A DNA stretch of 6,400 nucleotides, taken from an uncultured Lachnospiraceae bacterium. Lineage in GTDB: Bacteria > Bacillota > Clostridia > Lachnospirales > Lachnospiraceae. The notes below the pieces were generated by a model. The model searched no databases. It was not told the DNA's origin and saw nothing but the letters and a program-made list of their open reading frames with translations. The position numbers were made by a program, and so were the translations under genes. Position 1 is the stretch's first letter, and every line of letters starts with the position of its first letter. This document shows positions 1 to 5,684 of this stretch, piece after piece. The stretch lies in assembly GCA_934359535.1 (NCBI GenBank), contig CAKRLN010000131.1:1-6400 (forward strand), read 5' to 3'.

Positions 1-1630
1 CTACAAGGGTATTGATATCCGAAATCAGCTTTGAAATATGGGCAACCGAATCAGCACTGTTCTTTGCCAGCGTCCCGATCTCCGATGCTACAACTGCAAA
101 GCCTTTTCCAGCTTCCCCTGCCCTTGCTGCCTCAATCGACGCATTCAAAGAAAGCAGATTCGTCTCGTCTGCAATATCACCGATCAGCTTCACAACCGAT
201 ACGATCTCTCCAGATGCCGTTCCAACTTCATTGACTGCTTTTTCCAGCTCACGGATCGATCCCTCAATATTCTGGAGTGCAGCACCAACCTTCTCCATAT
301 CCTTTTTTCCTTGTTCAGATACTGTTACCGTCTCGTTCATCTTATCCCCTACAAGACCGCCATCACGTTTTGTATCCGATGCTACTCCGGCAAGCTCGGT
401 CGCATTCTCTGCAATCTCATTGACCGATGCAGAAAGCTGGTCAACCGTCGCATTTAACTCCGTCATGGACTGCGACTGGATTTCTGCTGCGGAATTCAGT
501 TCTCCGGAAACATTCTTGCTTGTATCCGCCTGTCCCTTTAATTTGCCGGAAATATCACCCATTTCAGCAATCATCTGCTTCATGGATGCAATAAAGCGCT
601 CTACACTCCGGCTCATAACTGCAATCTCATCATTGCCCCGGCTCTTTATCGATACAGTAAAGTCACCGGATGCCATCCTCGTAATAACCTTTGTCATCTC
701 CTTGACCGGCTTAATCACCACATGGGTAACCCGTTCAATCAGCACGCATAAGATTGCAATACAGATGATGCCAATAACAATCATGATCGTACGTAACTGC
801 TGTAAATCTGCAAGTACAACGCTCTTTGGAATATAAGATACAAGTACCCAGTCTGTCCCGGATACTTCTTCAAATACGGTCATTTCGCCATCAATTGTTG
901 TAAAATCATAGCTTCCGGCATTGATCTTCTCCGCTGTCTTCTTATAAAATTCACTCTGTCCATCTGCTCCAAGCTTTTTCGAAATCAGATCTGAATTCCT
1001 GTTTGCAAGAATCACACCACTGTTCTTATCAACAAGAAATGCCTCTGCATCATTCATATCAATAAAAGAATTGACAATAATTGCAATATGGTCCAGCGTC
1101 ATGTCTGCAGAGATCACACGGACATGATCCGACCCATCATCTAAAATACCAGATGCACTGATGACATTCTCCCCTTCCGAATTCTGGTAAGCGGAACCAA
1201 CTGCCATGTTCACTCTGGTCAGACCTTCCTTATACCAGGTGCTCTGTGTCGGATCTGCTTCTTTTTTGCTGGATTCGGAGGCTGTTATCATATTGCCACT
1301 CTCATCTGCAATATATAATCCATCCGGATAATTATCACTGTATCCATAATAGCTGTCCAAAATGTTCTGCAGCTTTGCATCGTCCGGCTTTAAGGTCTCA
1401 ATCGTCTCCTTTGCCATCTGGAAGGATGCCAGATTCTCCTCAAGCCATGCCTCAATCTTTGATTCCTGATTCTGCACAGAAGACTCCAACAGATTCTTGG
1501 AATATCTCTCTATAATATCTGCTGAAAGCCGATAAGCCACTGCAATCAGAATCACAACGATCACAACTACAACCGGAATGATAATTCCAAGTAATTTTGT
1601 CTTGATCGATGTCGTTCTCTTTTTCTTCAT
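1..1630 (-). CDS. Methyl-accepting chemotaxis protein with dCache-like sensor (3' end beyond window)
   Basis: This is a transmembrane chemoreceptor that should pass ligand binding to the CheA/CheW array at the membrane. The window holds the first 543 codons; the C-terminal end lies off the left edge. A basic N-terminus ([12 protein letters not shown]) leads into TM1 at about residues 13-34. An extracellular sensor of about 240 residues follows, of the size and pattern of a double Cache (dCache_1) domain, with a STWYKEG segment near residue 132. TM2 lies at about 281-298 and HAMP at about 299-352 (VIKPVKEMT, then GDFTV). The signalling coiled coil carries the family's hairpin tip, [19 protein letters not shown], at about residues 492-510, then [11 protein letters not shown]. 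The start at 1630 has a GAGGA ribosome site seven bases upstream and a good promoter. It is divergent from the fakB-like gene. The ligand cannot be told from sequence. Family assignment is very secure and the dCache subtype likely. Confidence 0.95.
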   Translation of the reverse strand, partial: MKKKRTTSIKTKLLGIIIPVVVVIVVILIAVAYRLSADIIERYSKNLLESSVQNQESKIEAWLEENLASFQMAKETIETLKPDDAKLQNILDSYYGYSDNYPDGLYIADESGNMITASESSKKEADPTQSTWYKEGLTRVNMAVGSAYQNSEGENVISASGILDDGSDHVRVISADMTLDHIAIIVNSFIDMNDAEAFLVDKNSGVILANRNSDLISKKLGADGQSEFYKKTAEKINAGSYDFTTIDGEMTVFEEVSGTDWVLVSYIPKSVVLADLQQLRTIMIVIGIICIAILCVLIERVTHVVIKPVKEMTKVITRMASGDFTVSIKSRGNDEIAVMSRSVERFIASMKQMIAEMGDISGKLKGQADTSKNVSGELNSAAEIQSQSMTELNATVDQLSASVNEIAENATELAGVASDTKRDGGLVGDKMNETVTVSEQGKKDMEKVGAALQNIEGSIRELEKAVNEVGTASGEIVSVVKLIGDIADETNLLSLNASIEAARAGEAGKGFAVVASEIGTLAKNSADSVAHISKLISDINTLV

Positions 1631-1665
1631 AACCATTCCTCGCTCTCTATGAAATAACTATATTT

Positions 1666-1694
1666 AGTATAGTTTCTTTTTTCCTTATAGTCAA
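1666..1694 (-). promoter_or_regulatory. Sigma-A promoter of the chemoreceptor gene
   Basis: Reading leftwards, a -35 box TTGACT (1694-1689), a 17-base spacer and a -10 box TATACT (1671-1666) lie about 35 bases upstream of the chemoreceptor start. The match is close to the housekeeping consensus. I see no sigma-28 (flagellar) promoter in this gap. The -10 box overlaps a small dyad, AACTATA-N5-TATAGTT (1656-1674). Confidence 0.75.
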
Positions 1695-1751
1695 TATTTA
1701 CCATAAAATGATGTTTTTTACATAAAAACAGACGGTTACTCTGTCTTATTA

Positions 1752-1768
1752 GTTTGATAATCAAAATA
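1752..1768. promoter_or_regulatory. FabT-like palindromic operator, copy 1 (upstream of -35)
   Basis: The site contains the palindrome TTTGAT-A-ATCAAA (1753-1765) and shares 16 of 17 bases with a second copy at 1807. It ends two bases before the -35 box of the fakB-like promoter. The core matches what is known of the operator of FabT, the MarR-family repressor of fatty-acid synthesis in streptococci and relatives (TTTGA-N3-TCAAA). That a FabT-type protein binds here is inference, supported by the lipid role of the downstream gene. Confidence 0.65.
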
Positions 1769-1770
1769 CC

Positions 1771-1799
1771 TTGACAAAACCTTCATCTTCGGTTATAGT
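1771..1799 (+). promoter_or_regulatory. Sigma-A promoter of the fakB-like gene
   Basis: A perfect -35 TTGACA (1771-1776), a 17-base spacer and a -10 TATAGT (1794-1799) predict a transcript start near 1806, giving a leader of about 35 bases. The promoter sits between two copies of the same palindrome, so binding at them should repress it. Confidence 0.85.
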
Positions 1800-1806
1800 G
1801 ATTTTT

Positions 1807-1823
1807 GTTTGATAATCAAAGTA
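1807..1823. promoter_or_regulatory. FabT-like palindromic operator, copy 2 (at the transcript start)
   Basis: This second copy of the TTTGAT-A-ATCAAA palindrome (1808-1820) is centred 55 bases, about five helical turns, from copy 1. It lies directly on the predicted transcript start and ends just before the ribosome site, a classic position for a repressor. It differs from copy 1 at one base (A to G at 1821). Confidence 0.65.
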
Positions 1824-1840
1824 TTTTGGGAGGACATTTT

Positions 1841-2689
1841 ATGAGTGTAAGAATTGTTGTTGATTCCGCTTCCGATCTTACAAAAGAACGCGCGGATGAG
1901 ATGCAGCTTGATTATATGCCGCTTAAGACCATCTTCGGTGAAACCGAATATCTTGACGGTGTAACCTTATCACACCGGGAATTTTATGAAAAGCTGATTG
2001 AATGTGGAACGATCCCGACAACAAGTCAGATTTCCCCACATGATTTTGAAGAGAAATTTAAAGAGATCAAAGAAGCCGGAGACACTGCTGTTGTCATCTG
2101 CTTATCTTCTCTTCTCTCCGGTACTTATCAGAGTGCGCATATTGCCTTAGATGGCTATGAGGACTGTATCACACTTGTCGACAGCTTAAACGTCTGTCTT
2201 GGCGAACAGATTCTGATTCTGTATGCAGTATCGCTTCGCGAACAGGGACTTTCTGCCACACAGATTGCCGAAAAGCTTGAGGCAAAAAAGCATGACGTAT
2301 GCGTGCTTGCCGTATTTGACACGCTCGAATATTTAAAACAGGGCGGAAGGATTTCAAAAACGGCTGCATGGGCTGGAAATATTCTTTCCATTAAGCCGGT
2401 CATTGCAATTGAAAAGGGCGAAGTTGCCATTTTAGGCAAAGCCCGCGGTTCAAAAAACGGCAATAACATTCTGATCCAGGAAGTAAAAAATAACGGCGGC
2501 ATTGATTTTACTATGCCGTACATGCTAGGCTACAGCGGTCTCGATGACACACTGCTGCAAAAGTATATAAAGGACAGCGCAGAGCTCTGGGCTTCCCAGA
2601 CGTCAAGCCTTCCGATCAGCACGATTGGAAGCACAATCGGAACGCATGCCGGTCCGGGTGCGATCTGCGTATCCTTTTTCCATAAATAA
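1841..2689 (+). CDS. DegV family fatty-acid-binding protein (FakB-like)
   Basis: This 282-residue cytoplasmic protein is the usual length for the DegV family. In characterised members (FakB) it holds a fatty acid that the kinase FakA phosphorylates, so that exogenous fatty acids enter phospholipid synthesis. The N-terminus has the family's VRIVVDSASDLT strand. Family ligand-site motifs follow: TTSQIS at 60-65 (the common form is TTSQPS), SSLLSGTYQSA at 89-99, EYLKQGGRISK at 163-173, and the C-terminal GTHAGPGA at 267-274. The ATG at 1841 is chosen because GGGAGGA (1828-1834) lies six bases upstream. A TTG-initiated extension from 1805 would begin before the predicted transcript start and inside an operator. 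The gene stands alone, divergent from the chemoreceptor and convergent with uppP. No fakA is in view, so the FakB role is inferred from family and from the FabT-like operators. Confidence 0.93.
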   Translation: MSVRIVVDSASDLTKERADEMQLDYMPLKTIFGETEYLDGVTLSHREFYEKLIECGTIPTTSQISPHDFEEKFKEIKEAGDTAVVICLSSLLSGTYQSAHIALDGYEDCITLVDSLNVCLGEQILILYAVSLREQGLSATQIAEKLEAKKHDVCVLAVFDTLEYLKQGGRISKTAAWAGNILSIKPVIAIEKGEVAILGKARGSKNGNNILIQEVKNNGGIDFTMPYMLGYSGLDDTLLQKYIKDSAELWASQTSSLPISTIGSTIGTHAGPGAICVSFFHK

Positions 2690-2720
2690 TTCGTAATATA
2701 GTTTTTCCTAATCAAAAAGC

Positions 2721-2790
2721 CAGATATCATGTATCAGGCAGAACCCCTCTGGATGCCTTGCATCCCTCTGCCTGAGCTTACCGGTATCTG
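2721..2790 (+). repeat. Nested inverted-repeat element, possible structured RNA
   Basis: Three helices stack in one 70-base stretch. The outer one is CAGATATC (2721-2728) with GGTATCTG (2783-2790), including one G-U pair if transcribed on the plus strand. The middle one is CAGGCAGA (2735-2742) with TCTGCCTG (2767-2774). The inner one is GGATGC (2751-2756) with GCATCC (2760-2765), closed by a CTT loop. The element begins 31 bases after the fakB-like stop and lies upstream of the terminator, so it would be in that gene's 3' untranslated region. The minus strand loses only the G-U pair. It matches no RNA family I recognise and could also be a copy of an intergenic palindromic repeat. Confidence 0.55.
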
Positions 2791-2805
2791 CGGGATCCAC
2801 CAGAC

Positions 2806-2824
2806 GTATACATCTTTTGTATAC
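2806..2824. repeat. Short inverted repeat GTATAC-N7-GTATAC
   Basis: A six-base stem with a seven-base loop abuts the A-run that opens the adjacent terminator. On the minus strand it comes after the terminator T-run. It may be part of the same structured 3' region as the nested element just upstream. Function unknown. Confidence 0.4.
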
Positions 2825-2825
2825 A

Positions 2826-2858
2826 AAAAATCAGGAGCAAAAAACGCTCCTGATTTTT
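2826..2858. terminator. Bidirectional rho-independent terminator between fakB-like gene and uppP
   Basis: AAAAATCAGGAGC (2826-2838) pairs perfectly with GCTCCTGATTTTT (2846-2858) around a seven-base loop. T-runs occur on both strands, so it can end the fakB-like transcript from the left and the uppP transcript from the right; uppP stops about 20 bases away. Confidence 0.9.
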
Positions 2859-2879
2859 CTATCTCTCTGTTTTTAATCT

Positions 2880-3743
2880 TTATTTTATGAATCCTGCAAA
2901 TCCACAGATTAACACGATTGCGCCAAGCACGATACGGTACCATCCAAATACCTTAAAGTCATGCTTTTTGATATAGCCCATCAAAAATTTGATGACAACA
3001 AGTGATACGGCAAATGCCACGATCATTCCGACCGCAAGGATCACAGCCTCCATCGTTGTGAAGTGTAAGCCAAACTTCCAGATCTTAAGAAGACTCGCAC
3101 CGAACATAACCGGAATCGCAAGATAGAACGTATATTCAGCAGCTGCCTTTCTTGAAATGCCAAGAAGAAGTGCTCCGACAATGGTTGCGCCTGAACGGGA
3201 GGTTCCAGGAAAGATTGCTGCAATAAGCTGGAACATACCAATCCAGAATGCCAGTGTATATGTAATATCACATGCCCTCTTGATCTTCGGTCTGTGATTT
3301 TTATTGCGGTTCTCGATCACAATAAAGGCGATACCGAATAAGATCAGCATGATTGCCACAGTACGGTAATTGTAAAAAAGTGCTTCGAATACATCATCGA
3401 ACAAAATTCCTACAATTGCTGCTGGAACCGCTGATACCAGGACATGAAACCAGAGGACGAAAATATCCACCTTAATCCAGGAACCGATTCCCTGCCTGGT
3501 AAGAGGATGCTCATTCTCATTTCTTCCAAATGGCCAGATATCACTCCAGAACAAAATCACAACCGCAAGGATTGCGCCAAGCTGGATAACAACCTGAAAC
3601 ATGCTGTAAAACTCATCTGACACATTTAATTTCACAATGTCATTCAAAAGGATCATATGACCCGTGCTGCTGATTGGGAGCCACTCTGTGATTCCCTCCA
3701 CGATTCCAAACAGAACCGCCTTCAAAATCTCAATGATTTCCAT
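2880..3743 (-). CDS. uppP: Undecaprenyl-diphosphatase (BacA/UppP family)
   Basis: This integral membrane phosphatase converts undecaprenyl diphosphate to undecaprenyl phosphate, recycling the lipid carrier for peptidoglycan and other wall polymers; raised levels are known to give bacitracin resistance. At 287 residues it is within the family's normal size. The first conserved block, EGITEWLPISSTGH at 16-29, supplies the two acidic residues (E16, E20), S26 and H29, equivalent to the E. coli catalytic E17, E21, S27 and H30. The second block, PGTSRSG at 179-185, carries the catalytic-type arginine R183. Several hydrophobic segments run through the rest, ending in a C-terminal helix (about 269-285). 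The ATG at 3743 directly precedes the first helix; its ribosome site is weak (GCGAG within an A-rich leader). It is a single gene with its own promoter and terminator, divergent from a 50-residue membrane protein gene. Confidence 0.97.
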   Translation of the reverse strand: MEIIEILKAVLFGIVEGITEWLPISSTGHMILLNDIVKLNVSDEFYSMFQVVIQLGAILAVVILFWSDIWPFGRNENEHPLTRQGIGSWIKVDIFVLWFHVLVSAVPAAIVGILFDDVFEALFYNYRTVAIMLILFGIAFIVIENRNKNHRPKIKRACDITYTLAFWIGMFQLIAAIFPGTSRSGATIVGALLLGISRKAAAEYTFYLAIPVMFGASLLKIWKFGLHFTTMEAVILAVGMIVAFAVSLVVIKFLMGYIKKHDFKVFGWYRIVLGAIVLICGFAGFIK

Positions 3744-3770
3744 TTTAATTCTCGCTTTCTTTTTTTAATC

Positions 3771-3799
3771 ATTATATGATTAGCCTTCTAAAATAGCAA
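3771..3799 (-). promoter_or_regulatory. Sigma-A promoter of uppP
   Basis: Reading leftwards, TTGCTA (-35, 3799-3794), a 17-base spacer and a perfect TATAAT (-10, 3776-3771) place the transcript start near 3764, about 20 bases before the uppP start codon. Confidence 0.72.
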
Positions 3800-3812
3800 T
3801 CCCTGCAAATTG

Positions 3813-3834
3813 AAAGATTTTCGAAACAATCTTT
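3813..3834. repeat. A/T-rich dyad between divergent promoters
   Basis: AAAGATT (3813-3819) and AATCTTT (3828-3834) are perfect complements around eight bases. The dyad lies between the uppP promoter and the promoter of the small membrane protein gene, where a shared regulator could bind. It is A/T-rich and could be chance; no regulator family is suggested. Confidence 0.3.
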
Positions 3835-3852
3835 AAATTTTTGTTTTAATTG

Positions 3853-3861
3853 TGGTATAAT
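3853..3861 (+). promoter_or_regulatory. Extended -10 promoter of the small membrane protein gene
   Basis: TGG followed by TATAAT (3856-3861) makes a perfect -10 box with the TGn extension. The -35 region 17 bases upstream is poor (TTAAAT), as is usual for extended -10 promoters. The predicted start near 3868 leaves a leader of about 40 bases. Confidence 0.65.
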
Positions 3862-3906
3862 GAGTGAAACTGTAACTATTCAGAATATGCAAGGAGGTTT
3901 TCGCAA

Positions 3907-4059
3907 GTGGAAGAAAAGGCTTTTAAGACAATGGGATCTGCCGGTGCTGCCAATCTCGTACTCGGTATCTGTATTTTAGCAGGAGGAATCGTATCCGGAA
4001 TCCTTTTAATCGTGCACGGTGCAAGATTGTTAAAGAACCGCAGGGAGCTCACTTTTTAG
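3907..4059 (+). CDS. Small single-helix membrane protein of unknown function (50 residues)
   Basis: I do not recognise a named family. The 50 residues begin VEEKAFKTMGSAGAAN (read with Met), continue with one hydrophobic Gly-rich helix at about 17-37 (VLGICILAGG, then IVSGILLIVHG), and end in a basic tail, ARLLKNRRELTF. The positive charge after the helix predicts a cytoplasmic C-terminus. Coding evidence is strong for its size: a full AAGGAGG ribosome site (3891-3897) nine bases before a GTG start, an extended -10 promoter upstream, and a rho-independent terminator 26 bases after the stop. An internal ATG at codon 9 lacks a ribosome site, so the GTG is preferred. It is transcribed alone, divergent from uppP. 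Membrane or envelope location is inferred; a toxin or regulatory role cannot be judged from sequence. Confidence 0.8.
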   Translation: MEEKAFKTMGSAGAANLVLGICILAGGIVSGILLIVHGARLLKNRRELTF

Positions 4060-4085
4060 AAGTTTAACAAATTCATATAGAATGC

Positions 4086-4129
4086 AAAATCCTCTGTTCC
4101 TGAATCTTCATCGGTGTACAGAGGATTTT
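4086..4129. terminator. Bidirectional rho-independent terminator between small gene and trxB
   Basis: AAAATCCTCTGT (4086-4097) pairs perfectly with ACAGAGGATTTT (4118-4129) around a 20-base loop. On the plus strand it ends in five T residues and closes the small membrane protein gene. On the minus strand it ends in four T residues and lies about 75 bases past the trxB stop. The stretch between it and trxB (4130-4204) holds no gene I can support. Confidence 0.82.
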
Positions 4130-4204
4130 TGTTACGCCTGGTTCAGACGCGGGACCTGACACCTTGCTGCCATGCCATGCGCCACAGCGTATATCATTGC
4201 AAAG

Positions 4205-5134
4205 CTACAGCCCCTGCACAAGATCACGCTCGATCGAGGCAACTGCCGATGCGCCATCTGCAACCGCGGTTGCAACCTGTCTAAGCGGCTTGGTGCGCAC
4301 ATCTCCTGCGGCATAAATACCAGCGGCACTGCTGCGGCAGTCCTCGCCCGCAATTACATAACCGTGCTCATCCAGCGAAGCAATCCCGGAAAGCAGATCA
4401 CTCTGTGGCTCCATTCCGATTGCAAGAAAAGCACCGGATACAGCAAGCTCTTTTTTTTCATTTGTCTGATTATTCTTAATAACCAGTGCTTCTACCGAAC
4501 CGCTTCCGCGTATCTCTTCGATCTCATAGAATGGAAGGAATTCAATGTTTTCCGTGTGAAGCACCTCATCCTGAAGTGCTTTTGCAGCACGAAAGCCGTC
4601 TCTTCTATGGATCAGGTATACCTTCTTGCAGCCTTTTGCCAGATATAAAGCATCCTCAAGTGCTACATCTCCGCCACCGGCAACCGCAACGGTTTTTCCC
4701 GTGAAAAATGCACCATCGCAGGTCGCACAGTAAGATACCCCGGCTCCACGAAGCTCTTCTTCTCCCTTTACCCCAAGCTTCTTATGGGAAGCTCCGGATG
4801 CAAGGATGATGGCTTTTGTCTCAATGACATCTCCGTTATCCAGTTCAATTTCTTTGACTGCTCCAAGATCTGTGATCTTTTCTGCTCCTGCCTCAAGAAA
4901 TGGAACGGAAAGCCTGTCCGCATGCTCCTTAAACTTCATTGCAAGATCATAGCCGCTTACACCATATAAGCCAAGATAGTTATCGACACGCTCTGTTGTC
5001 ACGATCTGGCCACCGCTATACATCTCTTTTTCTAAAACCACCTCATCAAACTTTGCACGTTTTCCATAAACAGCAGCAGAAAGCCCTGCCGGTCCGCTTC
5101 CAATGATTACAAGATCCTTTTTGATTCTTTCCAT
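4205..5134 (-). CDS. trxB: Thioredoxin reductase (NADPH)
   Basis: This cytoplasmic FAD enzyme reduces thioredoxin with NADPH and so maintains thiol balance. At 309 residues it has the length of the low-molecular-weight bacterial type. The FAD site GSGPAGLSAA is at 12-21. The redox-active pair is CATC, C136 and C139, in SYCATCDGAFF. NADPH binding is shown by GGGDVALEDA at 153-162 and HRRDGFRA at 176-183; the intact HRR-x2-FR arginines argue for NADPH use and against the ferredoxin-dependent lookalikes of some clostridia. The second FAD motif GIYAAGDVR is at 272-280. The ATG at 5134 places the nucleotide fold at the usual distance; a longer reading from 5215 would add 27 residues with no family resemblance and would start inside a hairpin. 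A GGAAAG ribosome site lies upstream with somewhat long spacing. It follows the JAMM and E1-like genes on the same strand after a 127-base gap. Confidence 0.96.
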   Translation of the reverse strand: MERIKKDLVIIGSGPAGLSAAVYGKRAKFDEVVLEKEMYSGGQIVTTERVDNYLGLYGVSGYDLAMKFKEHADRLSVPFLEAGAEKITDLGAVKEIELDNGDVIETKAIILASGASHKKLGVKGEEELRGAGVSYCATCDGAFFTGKTVAVAGGGDVALEDALYLAKGCKKVYLIHRRDGFRAAKALQDEVLHTENIEFLPFYEIEEIRGSGSVEALVIKNNQTNEKKELAVSGAFLAIGMEPQSDLLSGIASLDEHGYVIAGEDCRSSAAGIYAAGDVRTKPLRQVATAVADGASAVASIERDLVQGL

Positions 5135-5168
5135 AGTTTTTTGTCTCTTTCCTGTTTTATCTGACTTT

Positions 5169-5197
5169 ATAATACGACAATATGGGTGGAACCTGAA
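5169..5197 (-). promoter_or_regulatory. Weak candidate promoter for trxB
   Basis: Reading leftwards, TATTAT (5174-5169) could be a -10 box, with TTCAGG (5197-5192) 17 bases upstream as a poor -35. It overlaps the large inverted repeat at 5180-5217. No better promoter is visible in the gap, so trxB may also depend on read-through from the JAMM gene. Confidence 0.3.
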
Positions 5198-5217
5198 GCT
5201 GTAATGTCCACCCATAT
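5180..5217. repeat. Perfect 11-base inverted repeat upstream of trxB
   Basis: ATATGGGTGGA (5180-5190) and TCCACCCATAT (5207-5217) pair perfectly around a 16-base loop. In RNA from the minus strand the hairpin falls between the JAMM gene and trxB. It is followed by TTGTCGTATTAT, too broken a T-run for a clear terminator. It may be a leaky terminator, a processing or stability hairpin, or an operator on the trxB promoter; the sequence does not decide. Confidence 0.6.
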
Positions 5218-5261
5218 AGAAAGTCTGTGCTTTTTTTTGGATTCTATCCAGTCACAGGCTC

Positions 5262-5675
5262 TTATTCGATTATGAATTCCTCTTTGCTTACGTTTTTCTC
5301 CTCATCAATGACAAAGGCATTGAATACCGGATGATCCATCTCCATAAGGGAAAGGATCAGATAGTTGACCTTCGGATCATAGGCAAGACGTTTGTCCTCC
5401 TCAGAAGGTCTTGACGGAGATTCCGGATGGGAATGAAAATTGCCAAGAAGCTCATAGCCGTTTGCACGCATATCCTTGATTGCTGCAAGCTGTTCCTTCG
5501 GATCCATGGAAAAATGTTCGTTGCTTGCATCTAAGTTCGTAAGCAGATAAACCTTTTCGATCGTTTTCACATCGCCGTCTTTTGTTCCGCCGATCAGTCC
5601 GCAGGATTCATTCGGCAGTCCTTCTTTACAAAATGCAAGGATCTTTTCATAATCCTCTTTCTTCATCTTTAACAT
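5262..5675 (-). CDS. JAMM (Mov34/MPN/PAD-1, M67-type) metalloprotease of a sulfur-carrier system
   Basis: This 137-residue protein is a minimal JAMM domain, the zinc isopeptidase fold of eukaryotic deubiquitinases and bacterial Mec/HcyD-type enzymes. All catalytic residues are present: E23 in NESCGLIGG, then H81-S-H83, seven residues, S91, two residues and D94, an exact HxH-x7-S-x2-D motif. Small bacterial members next to ThiF/MoeB-like enzymes cut C-terminal residues from a ubiquitin-like sulfur carrier, or release an amino acid (cysteine, homocysteine) built on it. Here the E1-like gene ends nine bases upstream, and its stop codon (5685-5687) overlaps the AGGAG ribosome site of this gene, so the two are translationally coupled. 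The ATG at 5675 is chosen for that site; the one at 5666 is also possible. The exact substrate is not identifiable because no carrier gene is in view. Confidence 0.92.
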   Translation of the reverse strand: MLKMKKEDYEKILAFCKEGLPNESCGLIGGTKDGDVKTIEKVYLLTNLDASNEHFSMDPKEQLAAIKDMRANGYELLGNFHSHPESPSRPSEEDKRLAYDPKVNYLILSLMEMDHPVFNAFVIDEEKNVSKEEFIIE

Positions 5676-5684
5676 AGAGCTCTC

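Noticed and set aside
12..836. Long plus-strand open frame of 274 codons opposite the chemoreceptor gene
   Set aside because: It is antisense to a clear chemoreceptor; its Ser/Ile/Phe-rich composition is the mirror of the coiled-coil codons, and it has no ribosome site or family resemblance.
1805..1840. TTG-started N-terminal extension of the fakB-like protein
   Set aside because: It begins before the predicted transcript start and within an operator; the ATG at 1841 has a strong ribosome site and matches the family N-terminus.
2979..2994. Palindrome CATCAAA-AA-TTTGATG resembling the operator half-sites
   Set aside because: Half-sites are in the reverse order from the FabT-like sites, and it lies inside the uppP coding region; ordinary codons explain it.
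3887..3960. Alternative ATG at 3887 overlapping the ribosome site of the small gene
   Set aside because: It is in a different frame, has no ribosome site of its own, and the peptide is not membrane-like or recognisable.
4132..4194. Possible 21-codon minus-strand reading frame after trxB
   Set aside because: No ribosome site and no recognisable content; it is just the trxB 3' untranslated stretch before the terminator.
5135..5215. 27-residue N-terminal extension of thioredoxin reductase
   Set aside because: The extra residues lie in a hairpin and leader region, resemble nothing in the family, and the ATG at 5134 gives the standard N-terminus.
5226..5250. Small hairpin TGGAT-TCT-ATCCA beside an eight-base T-run as a terminator for the JAMM gene
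   Set aside because: For minus-strand transcription the homopolymer is A rather than T after the stem, so it has the wrong polarity for a terminator.
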